NCBI RefSeq assembly: GCF_016918075.2
Contig: NZ_JAERPS020000005.1
Location: 248,001-312,000 of the forward strand
Length of the DNA stretch: 64,000 nucleotides
Direction of reading: 5' to 3'
From: Rheinheimera maricola
Lineage (GTDB): Bacteria > Pseudomonadota > Gammaproteobacteria > Enterobacterales > Alteromonadaceae
Shown: positions 22,224-31,552 of the stretch, piece after piece
Layout of the letters: the number at the start of each line of letters is the position of its first letter
Position numbering within the stretch: the stretch's first letter is position 1
Notes under the pieces: model-generated
Databases searched by the model: none
What the model was told of the DNA's origin: nothing
What the model saw: the letters and a program-made list of their open reading frames with translations, nothing else
Translations under genes and position numbers: made by a program

Positions 22224-23012
22224 ATGACAGCAACCATTAAAACCCCGGCCGAAATTGAAAAAATGCGTGTAGCAGGTCGTCTTGCCGCTGACGTGCTGGA
22301 AATGATTGAACCTTATGTTAAAGCCGGCGTGACCACAGACGAACTTAACACTATCTGCCACAACTATATTGTTAATGAACAACAGGCTATCCCGGCACCG
22401 CTAAATTACCATGGCTTTCCCAAATCCATCTGCACTTCGGTCAATCAAGTGATATGCCATGGCATTCCAGCCGACAAAAAACTCAAAGAAGGCGATATTA
22501 TTAATATCGACATTACCGTGATTAAAGACGGTTATCATGGCGACACCTCGAAAATGTTTGTAGTAGGCAAGCCCAGTATATTGGCCGAACGCTTAATTCG
22601 CGTTACGCAAGAATGTATGTACCTGGCATTGAAAAAAGTGAAAAACGGTGTGCGATTAGGTGACATTGGTAATGTCATTCAATTACATGCTGAAAAACAT
22701 AGCTACTCTGTGGTACGTGAGTACTGCGGGCACGGTATCGGCGCGGTGTTTCATGAAGACCCACAGGTATTACATTACGGCAAGCCCGGTACCGGCGACG
22801 TATTAAAAACCGGCATGTGCTTAACCATTGAGCCGATGATAAACGCCGGTGCACGCCACAGCAAACTGCTTGCAGATGGTTGGACAGTGGTAACTAAAGA
22901 CCGTAGCTTGTCTGCCCAGTTTGAGCACACCTTGTTGGTCACTGACACCGGCTGCGAAATTTTAACCCTGCGCAGTGACGACACCATCGAACGGATCTTA
23001 ACGGCAGAATAA
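22224..23012 (+). CDS. map: Methionine aminopeptidase, type I
   Basis: Removes the initiator Met from nascent proteins. The start at 22224 follows a purine-rich site (AGAGAGAACAGG) and gives a 262-aa protein with the usual IKTPAEIEKMRVAGRLA start; a longer frame back to 22161 is not family-like. The pita-bread fold metal ligands are visible in DIT, GHGIG and the Glu of IEPM and FEHT. It is divergent from rpsB, as in E. coli, and 21 bp before glnD. Confidence 0.96.
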   Translation: MTATIKTPAEIEKMRVAGRLAADVLEMIEPYVKAGVTTDELNTICHNYIVNEQQAIPAPLNYHGFPKSICTSVNQVICHGIPADKKLKEGDIINIDITVIKDGYHGDTSKMFVVGKPSILAERLIRVTQECMYLALKKVKNGVRLGDIGNVIQLHAEKHSYSVVREYCGHGIGAVFHEDPQVLHYGKPGTGDVLKTGMCLTIEPMINAGARHSKLLADGWTVVTKDRSLSAQFEHTLLVTDTGCEILTLRSDDTIERILTAE

Positions 23013-23033
23013 ACGCCTTACAGGAGTAACTTA

Positions 23034-25658
23034 ATGAGCCAGGCGGTAACCTATAGCAAAGCGCTTCCGGACAGTTACAGCCTGGATAGCTATAAAAAGC
23101 ATTTTACTGATTTTCACGATTGGCTTAGCCGTAGCTTCTCGCAGCATCCGGTTAACGCATTGGTCAAGGCTCGCGCACGGGTGGTTGATGACGTGCTGGT
23201 GCAGCTGTGGCATAAGTTTGAGCTACATAAATGTAAAGATTTAAGCCTGATAGCCGTCGGTGGTTATGGTCGCGGCGAATTACACCCCAGCTCCGATATC
23301 GATTTGCTTATTCTTACCGAAGGCCGCTTATCTGCCACGCAACAAGATGCTATTGGCCAGTTTATTACGGTGCTGTGGGATTTACGCTTAGAGGTCGGCC
23401 ATAGCGTTCGTACAGTAAAAGAATCCATTAAACTGGGTAAAGACGATATCACTATCGCCACTAACTTGCTGGAAATGCGTCTGCTAACGGGTAACAAACC
23501 ATTGTTTGAGCAGCTGCAGCTTGAGGTTGGTAAAGACAGCTTCTGGACCAGCCAGGCATTTTTTCAGGCCAAGCGCCATGAACAACAGCAACGCCACGCC
23601 CAGTACCACGGCACCGCCTACAACCTTGAACCGAATTTAAAAGCTAACCCGGGCGGGCTGCGCGACATTCAAACTATTGGCTGGGTAGCAAAAAAGCATT
23701 TTCAAACCCGCACCATGCGCGAGCTGGTTGCCTATCAGTACCTGACAGAAGATGAATATCAAGAGCTGATGGAATGTGAGGCGTACTTGTGGCAAATGCG
23801 CTTTGCGCTGCATATAGAGGCTGGCCGCAACGAAAATCGCATACTGTTTGATTACCAACCAGCGGTGGCTGAGCGCTTGGGTTTCGGCGCCGACGGCAAA
23901 GCTTCAGTTGAACGCATGATGAAGCGGTTTTTCCGCACCGTGCAACGCGTCGCTGAGTTAAACGAAATGCTGCTACAGCACTTTGACGGCAGCATACTCA
24001 ACCATAAAGAAAAAGTTAAAACGCTGATTCTTGATGACTACTTTGAGCTACAGGGTCATTTAATTACTGCCCGTGATAACGCAGTATTTGCCCGGCGCGA
24101 TAATCTACTGCGGCTATTTTGGCATATTGCCAACAACTCCAATATTACCGGTGTGCACTCCTCAACCATGCGACTTATTCGCCAGGTACGCCGGCGTTTA
24201 ATGGGTGATTTACAAGACTATGAAGCCTGCCGACAGCTGTTTTTAGCCATAGTGCGCCACCCGCGTGGCATGGATAAAGCGATTACATTAATGCACCGCT
24301 ATGGTGTGTTGGCCGCTTACTTACCGCAGTGGCGTAACATTGTTGGTCAAATGCAGTTTGATTTGTTTCACGCTTACACTGTGGATGAACATACCCACCG
24401 CCTATTAAAAAACCTGTACAAATACACCCTTAGCGAGCACGAAAGCGAATTTCCGCTGTGTAGCGATGTCGTGAAAAAAATGGAAAAGCCGGAGCTGCTG
24501 TATTTGGCGGGTATTTTCCATGATATCGCCAAGGGCCGCGGTGGCGATCACTCAGAGTTAGGCGCCATGGATGTGCGCGAGTTTGCCAAGCTGCATAAGC
24601 TCAGCGATTTTGACAGCAAACTCATTGCCTGGCTGGTAGAGCATCACCTACTGATGTCGGTTACCGCCCAGCGCCGTGATATTCACGACCCGGCTGTGGT
24701 AGCCGAGTTTGCCGAAAAAGTACGCGACGAAACCCGCTTAAATTATCTGTATTGCTTAACGTTGGCCGATATCCGCGCCACCAACGACAACTTGTGGAAC
24801 GACTGGAAAGGCTCACTGCTGCGTGAGCTGTTTTTAGCCACGCAAAAAGCTTTCCGCCGCGGCCTGGAAAAGCCGATGGACTTGCGCGACCTTATTCGCG
24901 AAAACCAAAGCGAAGCCATGCCTCTGCTGCTAAAACAAACCTTTAGCGAAAGCGAGATTTTGCACTTATGGAGCCGAATAAAAGCCGACTACTTTGCCCG
25001 TTACAGCGCCCGGCAAATAGTCTGGCATTGTGAGCATATTCTGCGCCATAAGGAAGCTGATGAACCACTGGTGTTAATCAGTAAAGCGCCAATACGCGGC
25101 GGTACTCAGGTATTTATTTACACTAAAGATCAGCCAAAGTTATTCGCCCGTTTGGTTGCCGCACTAGACAGCAAAAAGGTGAATATTTTCGACGCCCAGA
25201 TCATGACCAACAAAGACGGTTATGCCATGGATACCTTTGTTGTACTGGAGCAGAACGGTGAACCGGTAAACTCGCCATCGCGCCAGCAAAGCATAAAACG
25301 GGCGTTGGAGCTGTTTATCTTGAATAAGCCGGATTTATCGCGGCAAAAAACTAAGTTATCGCGCCAGATGCGCCAGTTTAACGTACCGCCCAAAGTCGTT
25401 TTTTTGCCGGGTAATACCAGCAAACGCACTATGGTAGAACTAGCGGCGTTAGATACACCTGGGCTACTGGCCAATATCGGTGAAGTATTTCAGCGCTGCG
25501 ACGTGAATATTCACGCAGCAAAAATCACCACGATTGGCGAGCGGGCAGAAGACTTTTTTATGATTTCAAATAGCGACGATCAGGCTCTTAGTAGTGAGCA
25601 ACAGAGCACACTAAAACGCGCGCTGATCGAGCAACTTTCACAGCAAACAGAGGGTTAA
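23034..25658 (+). CDS. glnD: PII uridylyltransferase / uridylyl-removing enzyme GlnD
   Basis: Senses glutamine and adds or removes UMP on PII proteins, controlling nitrogen assimilation. Order of domains: nucleotidyltransferase ([17 protein letters not shown] at about 76-93), GlnD helical domain, HD hydrolase (His496-Asp in [12 protein letters not shown]), and two C-terminal ACT domains (about 690-770 and 797-874). 874 aa. Both activities look intact. It is in an operon with map and, 8 bp later, dapD. Confidence 0.96.
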   Translation: MSQAVTYSKALPDSYSLDSYKKHFTDFHDWLSRSFSQHPVNALVKARARVVDDVLVQLWHKFELHKCKDLSLIAVGGYGRGELHPSSDIDLLILTEGRLSATQQDAIGQFITVLWDLRLEVGHSVRTVKESIKLGKDDITIATNLLEMRLLTGNKPLFEQLQLEVGKDSFWTSQAFFQAKRHEQQQRHAQYHGTAYNLEPNLKANPGGLRDIQTIGWVAKKHFQTRTMRELVAYQYLTEDEYQELMECEAYLWQMRFALHIEAGRNENRILFDYQPAVAERLGFGADGKASVERMMKRFFRTVQRVAELNEMLLQHFDGSILNHKEKVKTLILDDYFELQGHLITARDNAVFARRDNLLRLFWHIANNSNITGVHSSTMRLIRQVRRRLMGDLQDYEACRQLFLAIVRHPRGMDKAITLMHRYGVLAAYLPQWRNIVGQMQFDLFHAYTVDEHTHRLLKNLYKYTLSEHESEFPLCSDVVKKMEKPELLYLAGIFHDIAKGRGGDHSELGAMDVREFAKLHKLSDFDSKLIAWLVEHHLLMSVTAQRRDIHDPAVVAEFAEKVRDETRLNYLYCLTLADIRATNDNLWNDWKGSLLRELFLATQKAFRRGLEKPMDLRDLIRENQSEAMPLLLKQTFSESEILHLWSRIKADYFARYSARQIVWHCEHILRHKEADEPLVLISKAPIRGGTQVFIYTKDQPKLFARLVAALDSKKVNIFDAQIMTNKDGYAMDTFVVLEQNGEPVNSPSRQQSIKRALELFILNKPDLSRQKTKLSRQMRQFNVPPKVVFLPGNTSKRTMVELAALDTPGLLANIGEVFQRCDVNIHAAKITTIGERAEDFFMISNSDDQALSSEQQSTLKRALIEQLSQQTEG

Positions 25659-25666
25659 CAGACACA

Positions 25667-26491
25667 ATGTCAGAGTTAAAAAGCATTATCGAGCAAGCAT
25701 TTGAGCAACGCGCCGACATTACACCAAGCACAGTATCGGCCGACGTGAAACAGGCTGTAGCAACCGCCATCAGCATGTTAGACAACGGCAGCGCCAGGGT
25801 AGCGGAAAAAATTGCCGGCGAATGGGTAGTACATCAATGGTTGAAAAAAGCCGTGTTGCTATCATTTCGCATTAATGACAACCAGGTGATGGATGGCGCA
25901 GAGAATCGTTTCTTTGACAAAGTGCCGATGAAATACGCCGGTTACAGCGATGCGCAGTTCCGTGCTGATGGCGTGCGCGTAGTGCCGCCAGCTGCTGTGC
26001 GCCGTGGTAGCTACATTGCCAAAAACGTGGTGTTAATGCCGTCTTACGTTAACATCGGCGCCTATGTCGGCGAAGGCAGTATGGTAGACACCTGGGCCAC
26101 TGTCGGTAGCTGTGCACAAATCGGTAAAAACGTGCACTTATCTGGCGGCGTTGGCATTGGTGGTGTACTCGAGCCGCTACAAGCTAACCCGACTATCATT
26201 GAAGACAACTGTTTTATCGGCGCCCGTTCAGAAGTCGTTGAAGGTGTGATTGTAGAAGAAGGTGCAGTGTTGTCGATGGGCGTATACATTAGCCAAAGCA
26301 CGCGCATTTATGACCGCGAAACCGGTGAAATAAGCTATGGCCGCGTACCTGCAGGCGCTGTAGTTGTGCCTGGCACAATCCCAAGCAAAGATGGCAGCCA
26401 CAGTTTATACGCGGCTATTATCGTTAAGAAAGTCGATGCGCAAACCCGCGCTAAAGTGGGTATTAATGCCTTGCTGCGTAGTATTGAGTAA
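25667..26491 (+). CDS. dapD: Tetrahydrodipicolinate N-succinyltransferase
   Basis: Succinyl-CoA-dependent step of lysine and meso-diaminopimelate synthesis. An N-terminal helical domain is followed by a left-handed beta-helix with hexapeptide repeats from about residue 105; [21 protein letters not shown] is typical. 274 aa. The gene follows glnD closely, as in many gammaproteobacteria, and ends at a strong terminator. Confidence 0.96.
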   Translation: MSELKSIIEQAFEQRADITPSTVSADVKQAVATAISMLDNGSARVAEKIAGEWVVHQWLKKAVLLSFRINDNQVMDGAENRFFDKVPMKYAGYSDAQFRADGVRVVPPAAVRRGSYIAKNVVLMPSYVNIGAYVGEGSMVDTWATVGSCAQIGKNVHLSGGVGIGGVLEPLQANPTIIEDNCFIGARSEVVEGVIVEEGAVLSMGVYISQSTRIYDRETGEISYGRVPAGAVVVPGTIPSKDGSHSLYAAIIVKKVDAQTRAKVGINALLRSIE

Positions 26492-26506
26492 TATAACCCG
26501 ACAAAC

Positions 26507-26536
26507 AAAAACGGCAGCCATTGGCTGCCGTTTTTT
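26507..26536. terminator. Bidirectional terminator between dapD and the 64-aa membrane protein gene
   Basis: A near-perfect palindrome AAAAACGGCAGCCA / TTGGCTGCCGTTTTTT with T-tracts on both strands. It lies 16 bp past dapD (plus) and 16 bp past the stop of the convergent small gene (minus), so it can serve both. Confidence 0.9.
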
Positions 26537-26551
26537 ATAACACGCGCTGAC

Positions 26552-26746
26552 TTAGCCAATAATCAACAATACGGCAAAACCAACCAGCCCAACCGCAGTA
26601 AACATGCCGTATTCCAGCCGCTTTTCAAAACGTTTTTCCGGGCCCACTTCGGCAGGCACTAACAGCGCCGAAAACAGACAAGTTAACCCCATCAGTAAAA
26701 ACAGTGTGGTTAAACCAAATACCAGCGCCGAACCTAACATCGCCAT
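26552..26746 (-). CDS. Small two-helix membrane protein of unknown function
   Basis: A 64-aa product with two strongly hydrophobic stretches (residues ~6-29 and ~47-63) joined by a charged loop (PEKRFEKRLE), the pattern of a small inner membrane hairpin protein. The start has a good ribosome-binding site (AAGGGTGA) and the gene ends right before a bidirectional terminator, both of which argue it is real. I do not recognise the family. It stands alone between dapD and cysZ. Confidence 0.6.
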   Translation of the reverse strand: MAMLGSALVFGLTTLFLLMGLTCLFSALLVPAEVGPEKRFEKRLEYGMFTAVGLVGFAVLLIIG

Positions 26747-26962
26747 ATGTCACCCTTATCTGAAGTTGATTTTAAAACCAGTCAAGCCGCGCCGCGGCAA
26801 AAAAACTGCGCGCATTCTAGCATAAAAATAGTGCCGGTATGCCACAGCTCTGTTACAGCGTTATATTCTGTTACCAAAAATCCAGCTGCAGTACAGCGTA
26901 GTTTAAGCTAAACACTTTATACTGCCGACATAGCAGTTGCTGATATCTTAGCTGAGGTTTTA

Positions 26963-27724
26963 ATGTACTACTTTTTTCGTGGCCTTAGTTTGATCCACAC
27001 CAAAGGATTGAAACGTTTTGTGCTAGTGCCGCTATTAATTAATCTGGTACTGTTTTCTTTTGCTTTTTATATTCTGTTGGCCCAGGTCAATGCCATGGTT
27101 GCTGCGGTACAGCTTTACCTGCCAGCGTGGCTGCACTGGATGGAATACCTGCTGATCCCGCTTGGTGTTATGACATTAGTTATCGGCTTAGCTTACAGCT
27201 TTACCATGGTAGCCAATTTTATTGCCGCGCCCTTTAATGGCTTGCTCAGTGAAAAAGTAGAAGCGTATTTATCCGGACGTGTGTTGCCAGATACCGGAAT
27301 AGCCGGGTTTGTTAAAGATGTACCGCGTATGCTCGGCCGTGAATGGCAGAAGCTACTATACGCCCTGCCCCGGGCCATTATCCTGTTTGTGCTGTTTTTG
27401 TTTCTACCGGTGGCAGGTCCCATCCTGTGGTTTTGTTTTATGAGCTGGTTGCTGGCAATTCAATATGCTGACTACCCGTACGATAACCACAAAATTGACT
27501 TTCGTACTATGCGCCAGCAGCTAAGAGCTCAACCGGGTAACAGCTTTGCCTTTGGTATCACAGTTAATATTGCCTGCATGATCCCGTTGTTTAACCTTTT
27601 TGTTATGCCGATAGCGGTATGCGGCGCCACCGCGATGTGGGTCGACAAACTGGCTGCACAAAACGATCCGGCATTAAAAGCTCCGGGCGCAAAGGCTTAC
27701 AACAAGTTAGATAAGTACTGTTAG
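26963..27724 (+). CDS. cysZ: Sulfate transporter CysZ
   Basis: Inner membrane protein for sulfate uptake into cysteine synthesis. The 253-aa sequence has four to six hydrophobic segments, the EI24/CysZ-type N-terminus (YFFRGLSLIHTKGLKRFVLVPLLIN split by a short loop) and the conserved ANFIAAPFNGLLSEKVE and QYADYPYDNH motifs. It has no close partner gene; a 117-bp gap without a clear terminator follows. Confidence 0.92.
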   Translation: MYYFFRGLSLIHTKGLKRFVLVPLLINLVLFSFAFYILLAQVNAMVAAVQLYLPAWLHWMEYLLIPLGVMTLVIGLAYSFTMVANFIAAPFNGLLSEKVEAYLSGRVLPDTGIAGFVKDVPRMLGREWQKLLYALPRAIILFVLFLFLPVAGPILWFCFMSWLLAIQYADYPYDNHKIDFRTMRQQLRAQPGNSFAFGITVNIACMIPLFNLFVMPIAVCGATAMWVDKLAAQNDPALKAPGAKAYNKLDKYC

Positions 27725-27841
27725 CTTTTCAGTAAGGGGTGCCAAGCTAAACCCTGGCCCTGTCGCTTCGAGCGTCTATGCTTGGTACCACAGTCAGTAC
27801 TTACATGCCTGTACGCTCTCTGCGCACAAAAAGGAAATATC

Positions 27842-28705
27842 ATGAAAATTAAGCCGGATGATTACCGCGTGCTACCAGGCGAGAATGTTGACCTGTCGCA
27901 GCGTCCAACTAACATTGAGCCAGTTTACGACGACAAAAAAGCCTACAAAAACATGTTGCGTCAACAGGTCGGCGACCTCAGTGAGTTACAGCGGCTGCAT
28001 TACGCGTCGAACAAATATGCTTTATTAATAATTTTTCAGGGCATGGATACGGCCGGCAAAGACAGCGCCATCCGGCATGTGATGTCAGGCGTCAATCCAC
28101 AGGGCTGTCAGGTATTTAGTTTTAAACAACCCAGTGCAGCAGAGCTTGAGCACGACTTCCTGTGGCGCACGGTCAAACGCCTGCCGGAGCGGGGACAGAT
28201 TGGCATATTTAATCGTTCTTACTACGAGGAAGTACTGGTAGTGCGGGTACACCCGGAGCTACTGAAAGCACAAGGTTTTCCCAACGATGTCCTCGCCGGG
28301 CAAACCATCTGGCAACAGCGCTTTAAATCAATAACGGCTCTGGAAGCGCATTTACACCTTAACGGTACCCGGGTAGTTAAGTTCTTTTTGCACTTGTCTA
28401 AACGGCAGCAGCGCGAGCGGCTTTTGGCCCGTATCGACGAGCCGGAGAAAAACTGGAAGTTTAGTGTCGCTGACATAAAAGAACGCGGACACTGGGACGA
28501 CTATATGCACGCCTATGAAGCTTGCCTCAGCGCCACCAGCACTGCTGCGTCACCCTGGTTTGTTATTCCGGCCGATGATAAGAAAAATGCCAGGCTGATT
28601 ATCTCGCAGATCGTCATCGACAGCTTACAAAGCCTGGACATGCACTACCCCAAAGTCAGCGCGACGCGGCGCCGGCAATTGCTGAAACTACGCGAGCAAC
28701 TTTGA
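27842..28705 (+). CDS. ppk2: Polyphosphate kinase 2 (class III-like nucleotide phosphotransferase)
   Basis: PPK2 enzymes transfer phosphate between polyphosphate and nucleotides; class III members use AMP and ADP as acceptors. Walker A is GMDTAGKDS (about residues 68-76), Walker B is in [15 protein letters not shown], and the [14 protein letters not shown] and LEHDFLWR motifs are present, matching short single-domain class III proteins. The start at 27842 follows AAAAAGGA; a TTG-started extension to 27782 is unlikely. The class and direction of reaction are inferred from sequence pattern only. Confidence 0.85.
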   Translation: MKIKPDDYRVLPGENVDLSQRPTNIEPVYDDKKAYKNMLRQQVGDLSELQRLHYASNKYALLIIFQGMDTAGKDSAIRHVMSGVNPQGCQVFSFKQPSAAELEHDFLWRTVKRLPERGQIGIFNRSYYEEVLVVRVHPELLKAQGFPNDVLAGQTIWQQRFKSITALEAHLHLNGTRVVKFFLHLSKRQQRERLLARIDEPEKNWKFSVADIKERGHWDDYMHAYEACLSATSTAASPWFVIPADDKKNARLIISQIVIDSLQSLDMHYPKVSATRRRQLLKLREQL

Positions 28706-28744
28706 CCACCGCCGTACAAGCTTCAACAAACCGAAGGCGCTTTA

Positions 28745-28895
28745 TTACCGCACCGAAAACTGTTGCTCAAGCCACGGCAAGGCAAGCGTCTCAGGTTCCA
28801 GCGTTTCACCGGCATCGATGCGTAACATAGGCGCCAGCTCCGCAGCCTGAATTTCGAGCAGTAGTGCACGCAGCGCCTCGCCGGCACCGCAGAAC
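28745..28895 (-). pseudogene. 3' fragment of a second, diverged yqcA (flavodoxin)
   Basis: The minus strand encodes about 49 residues (FCGAGEALRALLLEI ... ALPWLEQQFSVR, then stop) that line up without gaps with the C-terminus of the intact yqcA at 36088-36528. I count about 21 mismatches in ~140 aligned bases. The frame is open and keeps its stop, but the first two thirds of the gene are missing and the homology ends abruptly near 28895. It lies in the same orientation as yqcA and marks the far edge of the Rhs island. The following ~100 bp (28896-29002) hold no gene I can support. Confidence 0.8.
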
Positions 28896-29002
28896 GGAAT
28901 CAATGGGGTCACCCATTAGCCTCTCGGAGTCAATAGAGTAACCAAACCCGCGCATACGGTTCAGTGCACGTATCTTTTCATCCCTGCAAACCGATAACTG
29001 TC

Positions 29003-29025
29003 GCAAAAGTCAAGACGCGACCCCA
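29003..29025 (-). repeat. 23-bp exact repeat, copy 1 (after immunity gene 2)
   Basis: Contains TCAAGACGCGACCCCA and is identical over 23 bp to 30458-30480. It starts 17 bp downstream of the stop of the 154-aa immunity-like gene. Sequences of this kind are common near REP-associated (RAYT-like) elements, which is an impression and not tested. It marks a likely module boundary. Confidence 0.75.
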
Positions 29026-29042
29026 TTGAATCGTTAATAAAT

Positions 29043-29507
29043 TCAGGGAGATCTCTCAGGATCTCGCCCAATTAATTCTGATTCTAAAAACGCTAATGCC
29101 TCTTCAATAAACTCTTCGTTGTCATTATTTGCTTCGTTCAAGTTGTTTTGCAAAAATAAAATTCCGTCTGTAATTTGAGGTGTAGATAGGCTACTCATAT
29201 TTTCGACAACCAAAGCCGAGGTCATTGAAACTTCGTATTCTCCAAATACTACTAACTTTAGAAACAAATCCAAGTATTTGGAACAATCGAATGTTTCACA
29301 AGCGAATACGAAAGTACCGATATAGCCTTGATTAACGTCTTTGTTTATTTCTGCAACTAAATGATCGACGATGCGTGGCTCATCAAGATCTGCGAGTGTC
29401 TTAGCAATTGCATGCTTAAGCTTTATATCTTCAGATGAGCTTAGTGTTATTAACAATTCGTCGATAGCTCTCTCACCTGAATTCATATGATCGATAGACA
29501 TTTCCAT
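29043..29507 (-). CDS. Putative immunity protein for the orphan Rhs toxin (HEAT-like)
   Basis: A 154-aa acidic, helix-rich protein with repeated helical pairs (LKHAIAKTLADLDEPRIVDHLVAE..., ITDGILFLQNNLNE..., EEALAFLESEL) that resemble HEAT-type repeats. It has no signal peptide and so should be cytosolic, as expected of an immunity protein. It starts 2 bp after the orphan toxin stop, the classic toxin-immunity arrangement. Its base composition is AT-rich relative to the Rhs core. Function is inferred from position; the family is not recognised. Confidence 0.6.
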   Translation of the reverse strand: MEMSIDHMNSGERAIDELLITLSSSEDIKLKHAIAKTLADLDEPRIVDHLVAEINKDVNQGYIGTFVFACETFDCSKYLDLFLKLVVFGEYEVSMTSALVVENMSSLSTPQITDGILFLQNNLNEANNDNEEFIEEALAFLESELIGRDPERSP

Positions 29508-29509
29508 TT

Positions 29510-30325
29510 TTACCCTTTAGGTTTCCCCTGATGAATCCAAGCATCGTATGCTTCTCGAATTTCTTCGGGGCTTGAGTCTCTGTCACCTTCTTGTTTGTAA
29601 TTTTTATGGAACCACCGCCTGAATTCCTTTGGCGTACCTCTAAGTTCCCCATCTCTTTGATTTTTCTTTCCGCCCCTAAACTTATTACCCTTACTGCCTA
29701 TTCTCGCTTTAGCCCCGACAATAACAATGGCAGTGATTTCTTTCACCAAATTGTTTGATTCGGCCTCACTATCAAACTCTCCGTCAGGATCTCTCTCTCC
29801 TTCAGGAACAACTTTTGCGCCTGCACCTTCGATAAGCTTTTCCATAATGGGCTCAAGCTTTTCTGTAATCCAGTCTTCCACTTTACAGGCGACTTCAGAT
29901 TCGGAATTTTCTTGCGAGCACATACCAGAAGGGTCGTATTTATTAACCGGATCATTGCCGCCATAGGCATACCAGTTCATGCCATCTTCGTAGCCTATCG
30001 GGTCGGTTTGCATAAAGCGGCCGAGCTTTGGATGATATACCCGTGCTTTGTAGTGGTAAAGCTCGGTGCCGGGTATCAGTATTTGGCCGGTGTACCTAAA
30101 GCGTGAAGCACTTTGGTTTATCGGCTCGCCATAAGGGCCGTAGCGGTGGGTGGTTACTACACCGCCTGTGGCGTTGGTTTCACTGACAATAGAGCCGCGC
30201 TCGTCGGCTAACAGGTAACGCTTATTGCTGGTGCCAGTGCCGGTGTACCACACTAACGGGTCGTCATTGCCGGCGCCATGAATGTAGCGGTTTAGCAAAG
30301 CGCCGCTGGCGTTGTATTCCGCCAC
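29510..30325 (-). CDS. Orphan Rhs C-terminal tip with unassigned toxin domain
   Basis: Residues 1-~133 repeat the end of the Rhs core in the main gene ([39 protein letters not shown]) almost exactly; the frame runs upstream to a stop near 30376 and there is no N-terminal Rhs body, signal peptide or good start (a GTG at 30325 is the nearest). After the core the sequence switches to a unique ~138-aa tip ending with a basic region ([15 protein letters not shown]) and [12 protein letters not shown], followed by an acidic helix. This is the layout of a displaced polymorphic toxin tip. The toxin fold is not one I recognise; the conserved-looking R, W and H could be catalytic. Probably silent unless recombined onto the main gene. 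Confidence 0.65.
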   Translation of the reverse strand: MAEYNASGALLNRYIHGAGNDDPLVWYTGTGTSNKRYLLADERGSIVSETNATGGVVTTHRYGPYGEPINQSASRFRYTGQILIPGTELYHYKARVYHPKLGRFMQTDPIGYEDGMNWYAYGGNDPVNKYDPSGMCSQENSESEVACKVEDWITEKLEPIMEKLIEGAGAKVVPEGERDPDGEFDSEAESNNLVKEITAIVIVGAKARIGSKGNKFRGGKKNQRDGELRGTPKEFRRWFHKNYKQEGDRDSSPEEIREAYDAWIHQGKPKG

Positions 30326-30345
30326 CAGCTCGTCGCCGTCGTATA
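29948..30345 (-). repeat. Rhs core direct repeat, orphan copy
   Basis: About 398 bp nearly identical to 31805-32202, in the same orientation and a constant 1857 bp apart (619 codons, in frame). It covers the end of the Rhs core domain. Homology stops abruptly at both ends: at the toxin switch near 29948 and at a broken end near 30345. From 30346 to 30457 I see no gene. Confidence 0.9.
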
Positions 30346-30457
30346 CACGGCCATGTGAGTCAGATTTCTGAAGTCCACGCTAATGGCGTAAAATCAATGA
30401 ACCTGACCCTATTGATTTCTGCCTGGGATCAAATCTTGGCTTTGCTACTCAGCAGAG

Positions 30458-30480
30458 GCAAAAGTCAAGACGCGACCCCA
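30458..30480 (-). repeat. 23-bp exact repeat, copy 2 (after immunity gene 1)
   Basis: Identical to 29003-29025. It begins 21 bp past the stop of the 142-aa immunity-like gene, almost the same distance as copy 1 from its immunity gene. Confidence 0.75.
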
Positions 30481-30501
30481 AGGTTTCTATCAAGGTTTCT
30501 A

Positions 30502-30930
30502 TTAGCAAGAGTATTTCACACAATATTTTTCCAAGTCAGGACTTAGCATAATTCGCTGCACTACATCACCTTTCAGGTAAAATTCTACTTCCTGCTCAGG
30601 TAGAAGATATTCCTTGAATTCTCCATCACTGACATCAAGTACAATCGTAGGGAAAGCTTTCAGCAAATCTGTTTCAGACATGCCAATAGGAAAAAATCCG
30701 TTGAGCTGAACAGAATGGTCAGATATAGAAAGGCCCCAGAGTCTAAAGCCCGTATCTTTATCAAAGTACAAGCCTAAGCCCATAGAGTCGTAGTAGTAAA
30801 TCTCAGAACTTACCTCGTCTTTAGCATCTAAGTTTTCAATACTGTCAGGCTTTCCAAGCGATTTTAGAATGTCACTTTTATGAGTACCAAATTGTAATTC
30901 GTCGGTTCCTTTTAGTGGAAGGATATTCAT
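30502..30930 (-). CDS. Putative immunity protein for the main Rhs toxin
   Basis: A 142-aa protein, no signal peptide, acidic, alpha/beta-like, with the segment FGTHKSDILKSLGKPDSI near the N-terminus and GMSETDLLKAFP further on, a pattern common in small immunity-like proteins. It starts 4 bp after the stop of the toxin-encoding segment. No family assigned. If the amber codon upstream abolishes toxin production, this gene is now under relaxed selection, but its frame is intact. Confidence 0.6.
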   Translation of the reverse strand: MNILPLKGTDELQFGTHKSDILKSLGKPDSIENLDAKDEVSSEIYYYDSMGLGLYFDKDTGFRLWGLSISDHSVQLNGFFPIGMSETDLLKAFPTIVLDVSDGEFKEYLLPEQEVEFYLKGDVVQRIMLSPDLEKYCVKYSC

Positions 30931-30934
30931 GATT

Positions 30935-31486
30935 TTAGCTACCCTCTACTTCTTTCAATCTTCTATTTACTTTGTCTAACTGTTTCTGCTCAGATTTTAT
31001 TTTCTTAGCATGTCCAGCATCAGGGCCTTTTTTCTTCTGCTCAGCATTACGATTTGTGATACTCGTTTCCAATTTACACTTTGCACATTGTAGCTTAGCT
31101 TTATCGTAACCAGCTTCAGCCACGGCTTGTGAAGGGTCCCCATCAACTCTTGTTGCACTAGGATTGTGAGTATCTTTCATCTTAATACCACAATTATGCA
31201 CTAATACATTTTTCTTGGTTACATAGTATGTATGGAAATCTTCTACTGTAAAATTATAAGTAAGCGCCTGACGTTTTTCATCGATAACACTCACGACCTT
31301 CATTGGGCCGTTGCCATCGGTCTCTATCAAATCTCCTTCAGATAACTCTATAGTTGTCTTCCAGCCAGCACCAACAACATAAAACGGGTGATCATCAGTT
31401 GCTTGGACTTTTTGTATGAAGCCGTCTTCGCCTTCCAGCTTAATCTCATATATACTGCGATCAGGTTCATTAAAAATTTTAACCAC
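30935..31486 (-). CDS. Distal part of the Rhs toxin: Hint domain end plus nuclease-like tip
   Basis: In the same frame as the large Rhs gene and separated from it only by a TAG codon at 31553-31555; the frame reads on from 31552, and the GTG at 31486 is merely the first possible start. The first ~100 residues finish a Hint autoprocessing domain: ATDDHPFYV (block B-like) and TYYVTKKNVLVHNC, the usual Hint C-terminal end. After HNC comes an ~84-aa tip with CAKC, then GPDAGHAKKI and a basic helix, reminiscent of HNH/GHH-type nuclease toxins. The nuclease call is a pattern-level inference. Without readthrough this segment has no secretion signal. Confidence 0.7.
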   Translation of the reverse strand: MVKIFNEPDRSIYEIKLEGEDGFIQKVQATDDHPFYVVGAGWKTTIELSEGDLIETDGNGPMKVVSVIDEKRQALTYNFTVEDFHTYYVTKKNVLVHNCGIKMKDTHNPSATRVDGDPSQAVAEAGYDKAKLQCAKCKLETSITNRNAEQKKKGPDAGHAKKIKSEQKQLDKVNRRLKEVEGS

Positions 31487-31552
31487 TGACTTCCAGTCTC
31501 GCTCACCAGTGTCAACATTTTTAGCCCATAATTTTTCACCTAATTTTACATC

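Noticed and set aside
22050..22382. 110-aa minus-strand ORF over the rpsB leader and map start
   Set aside because: Antisense to map and crossing the rpsB promoter; Cys- and Phe-rich composition typical of a chance frame.
28806..29006. 66-aa minus-strand ORF across the yqcA fragment
   Set aside because: It reads the yqcA remnant in a different frame and then the unassigned spacer; composition (many Arg and Cys) is not protein-like.
28896..31550. Active insertion sequence or prophage in the Rhs island
   Set aside because: No transposase, integrase or phage gene can be read; only short repeats remain.
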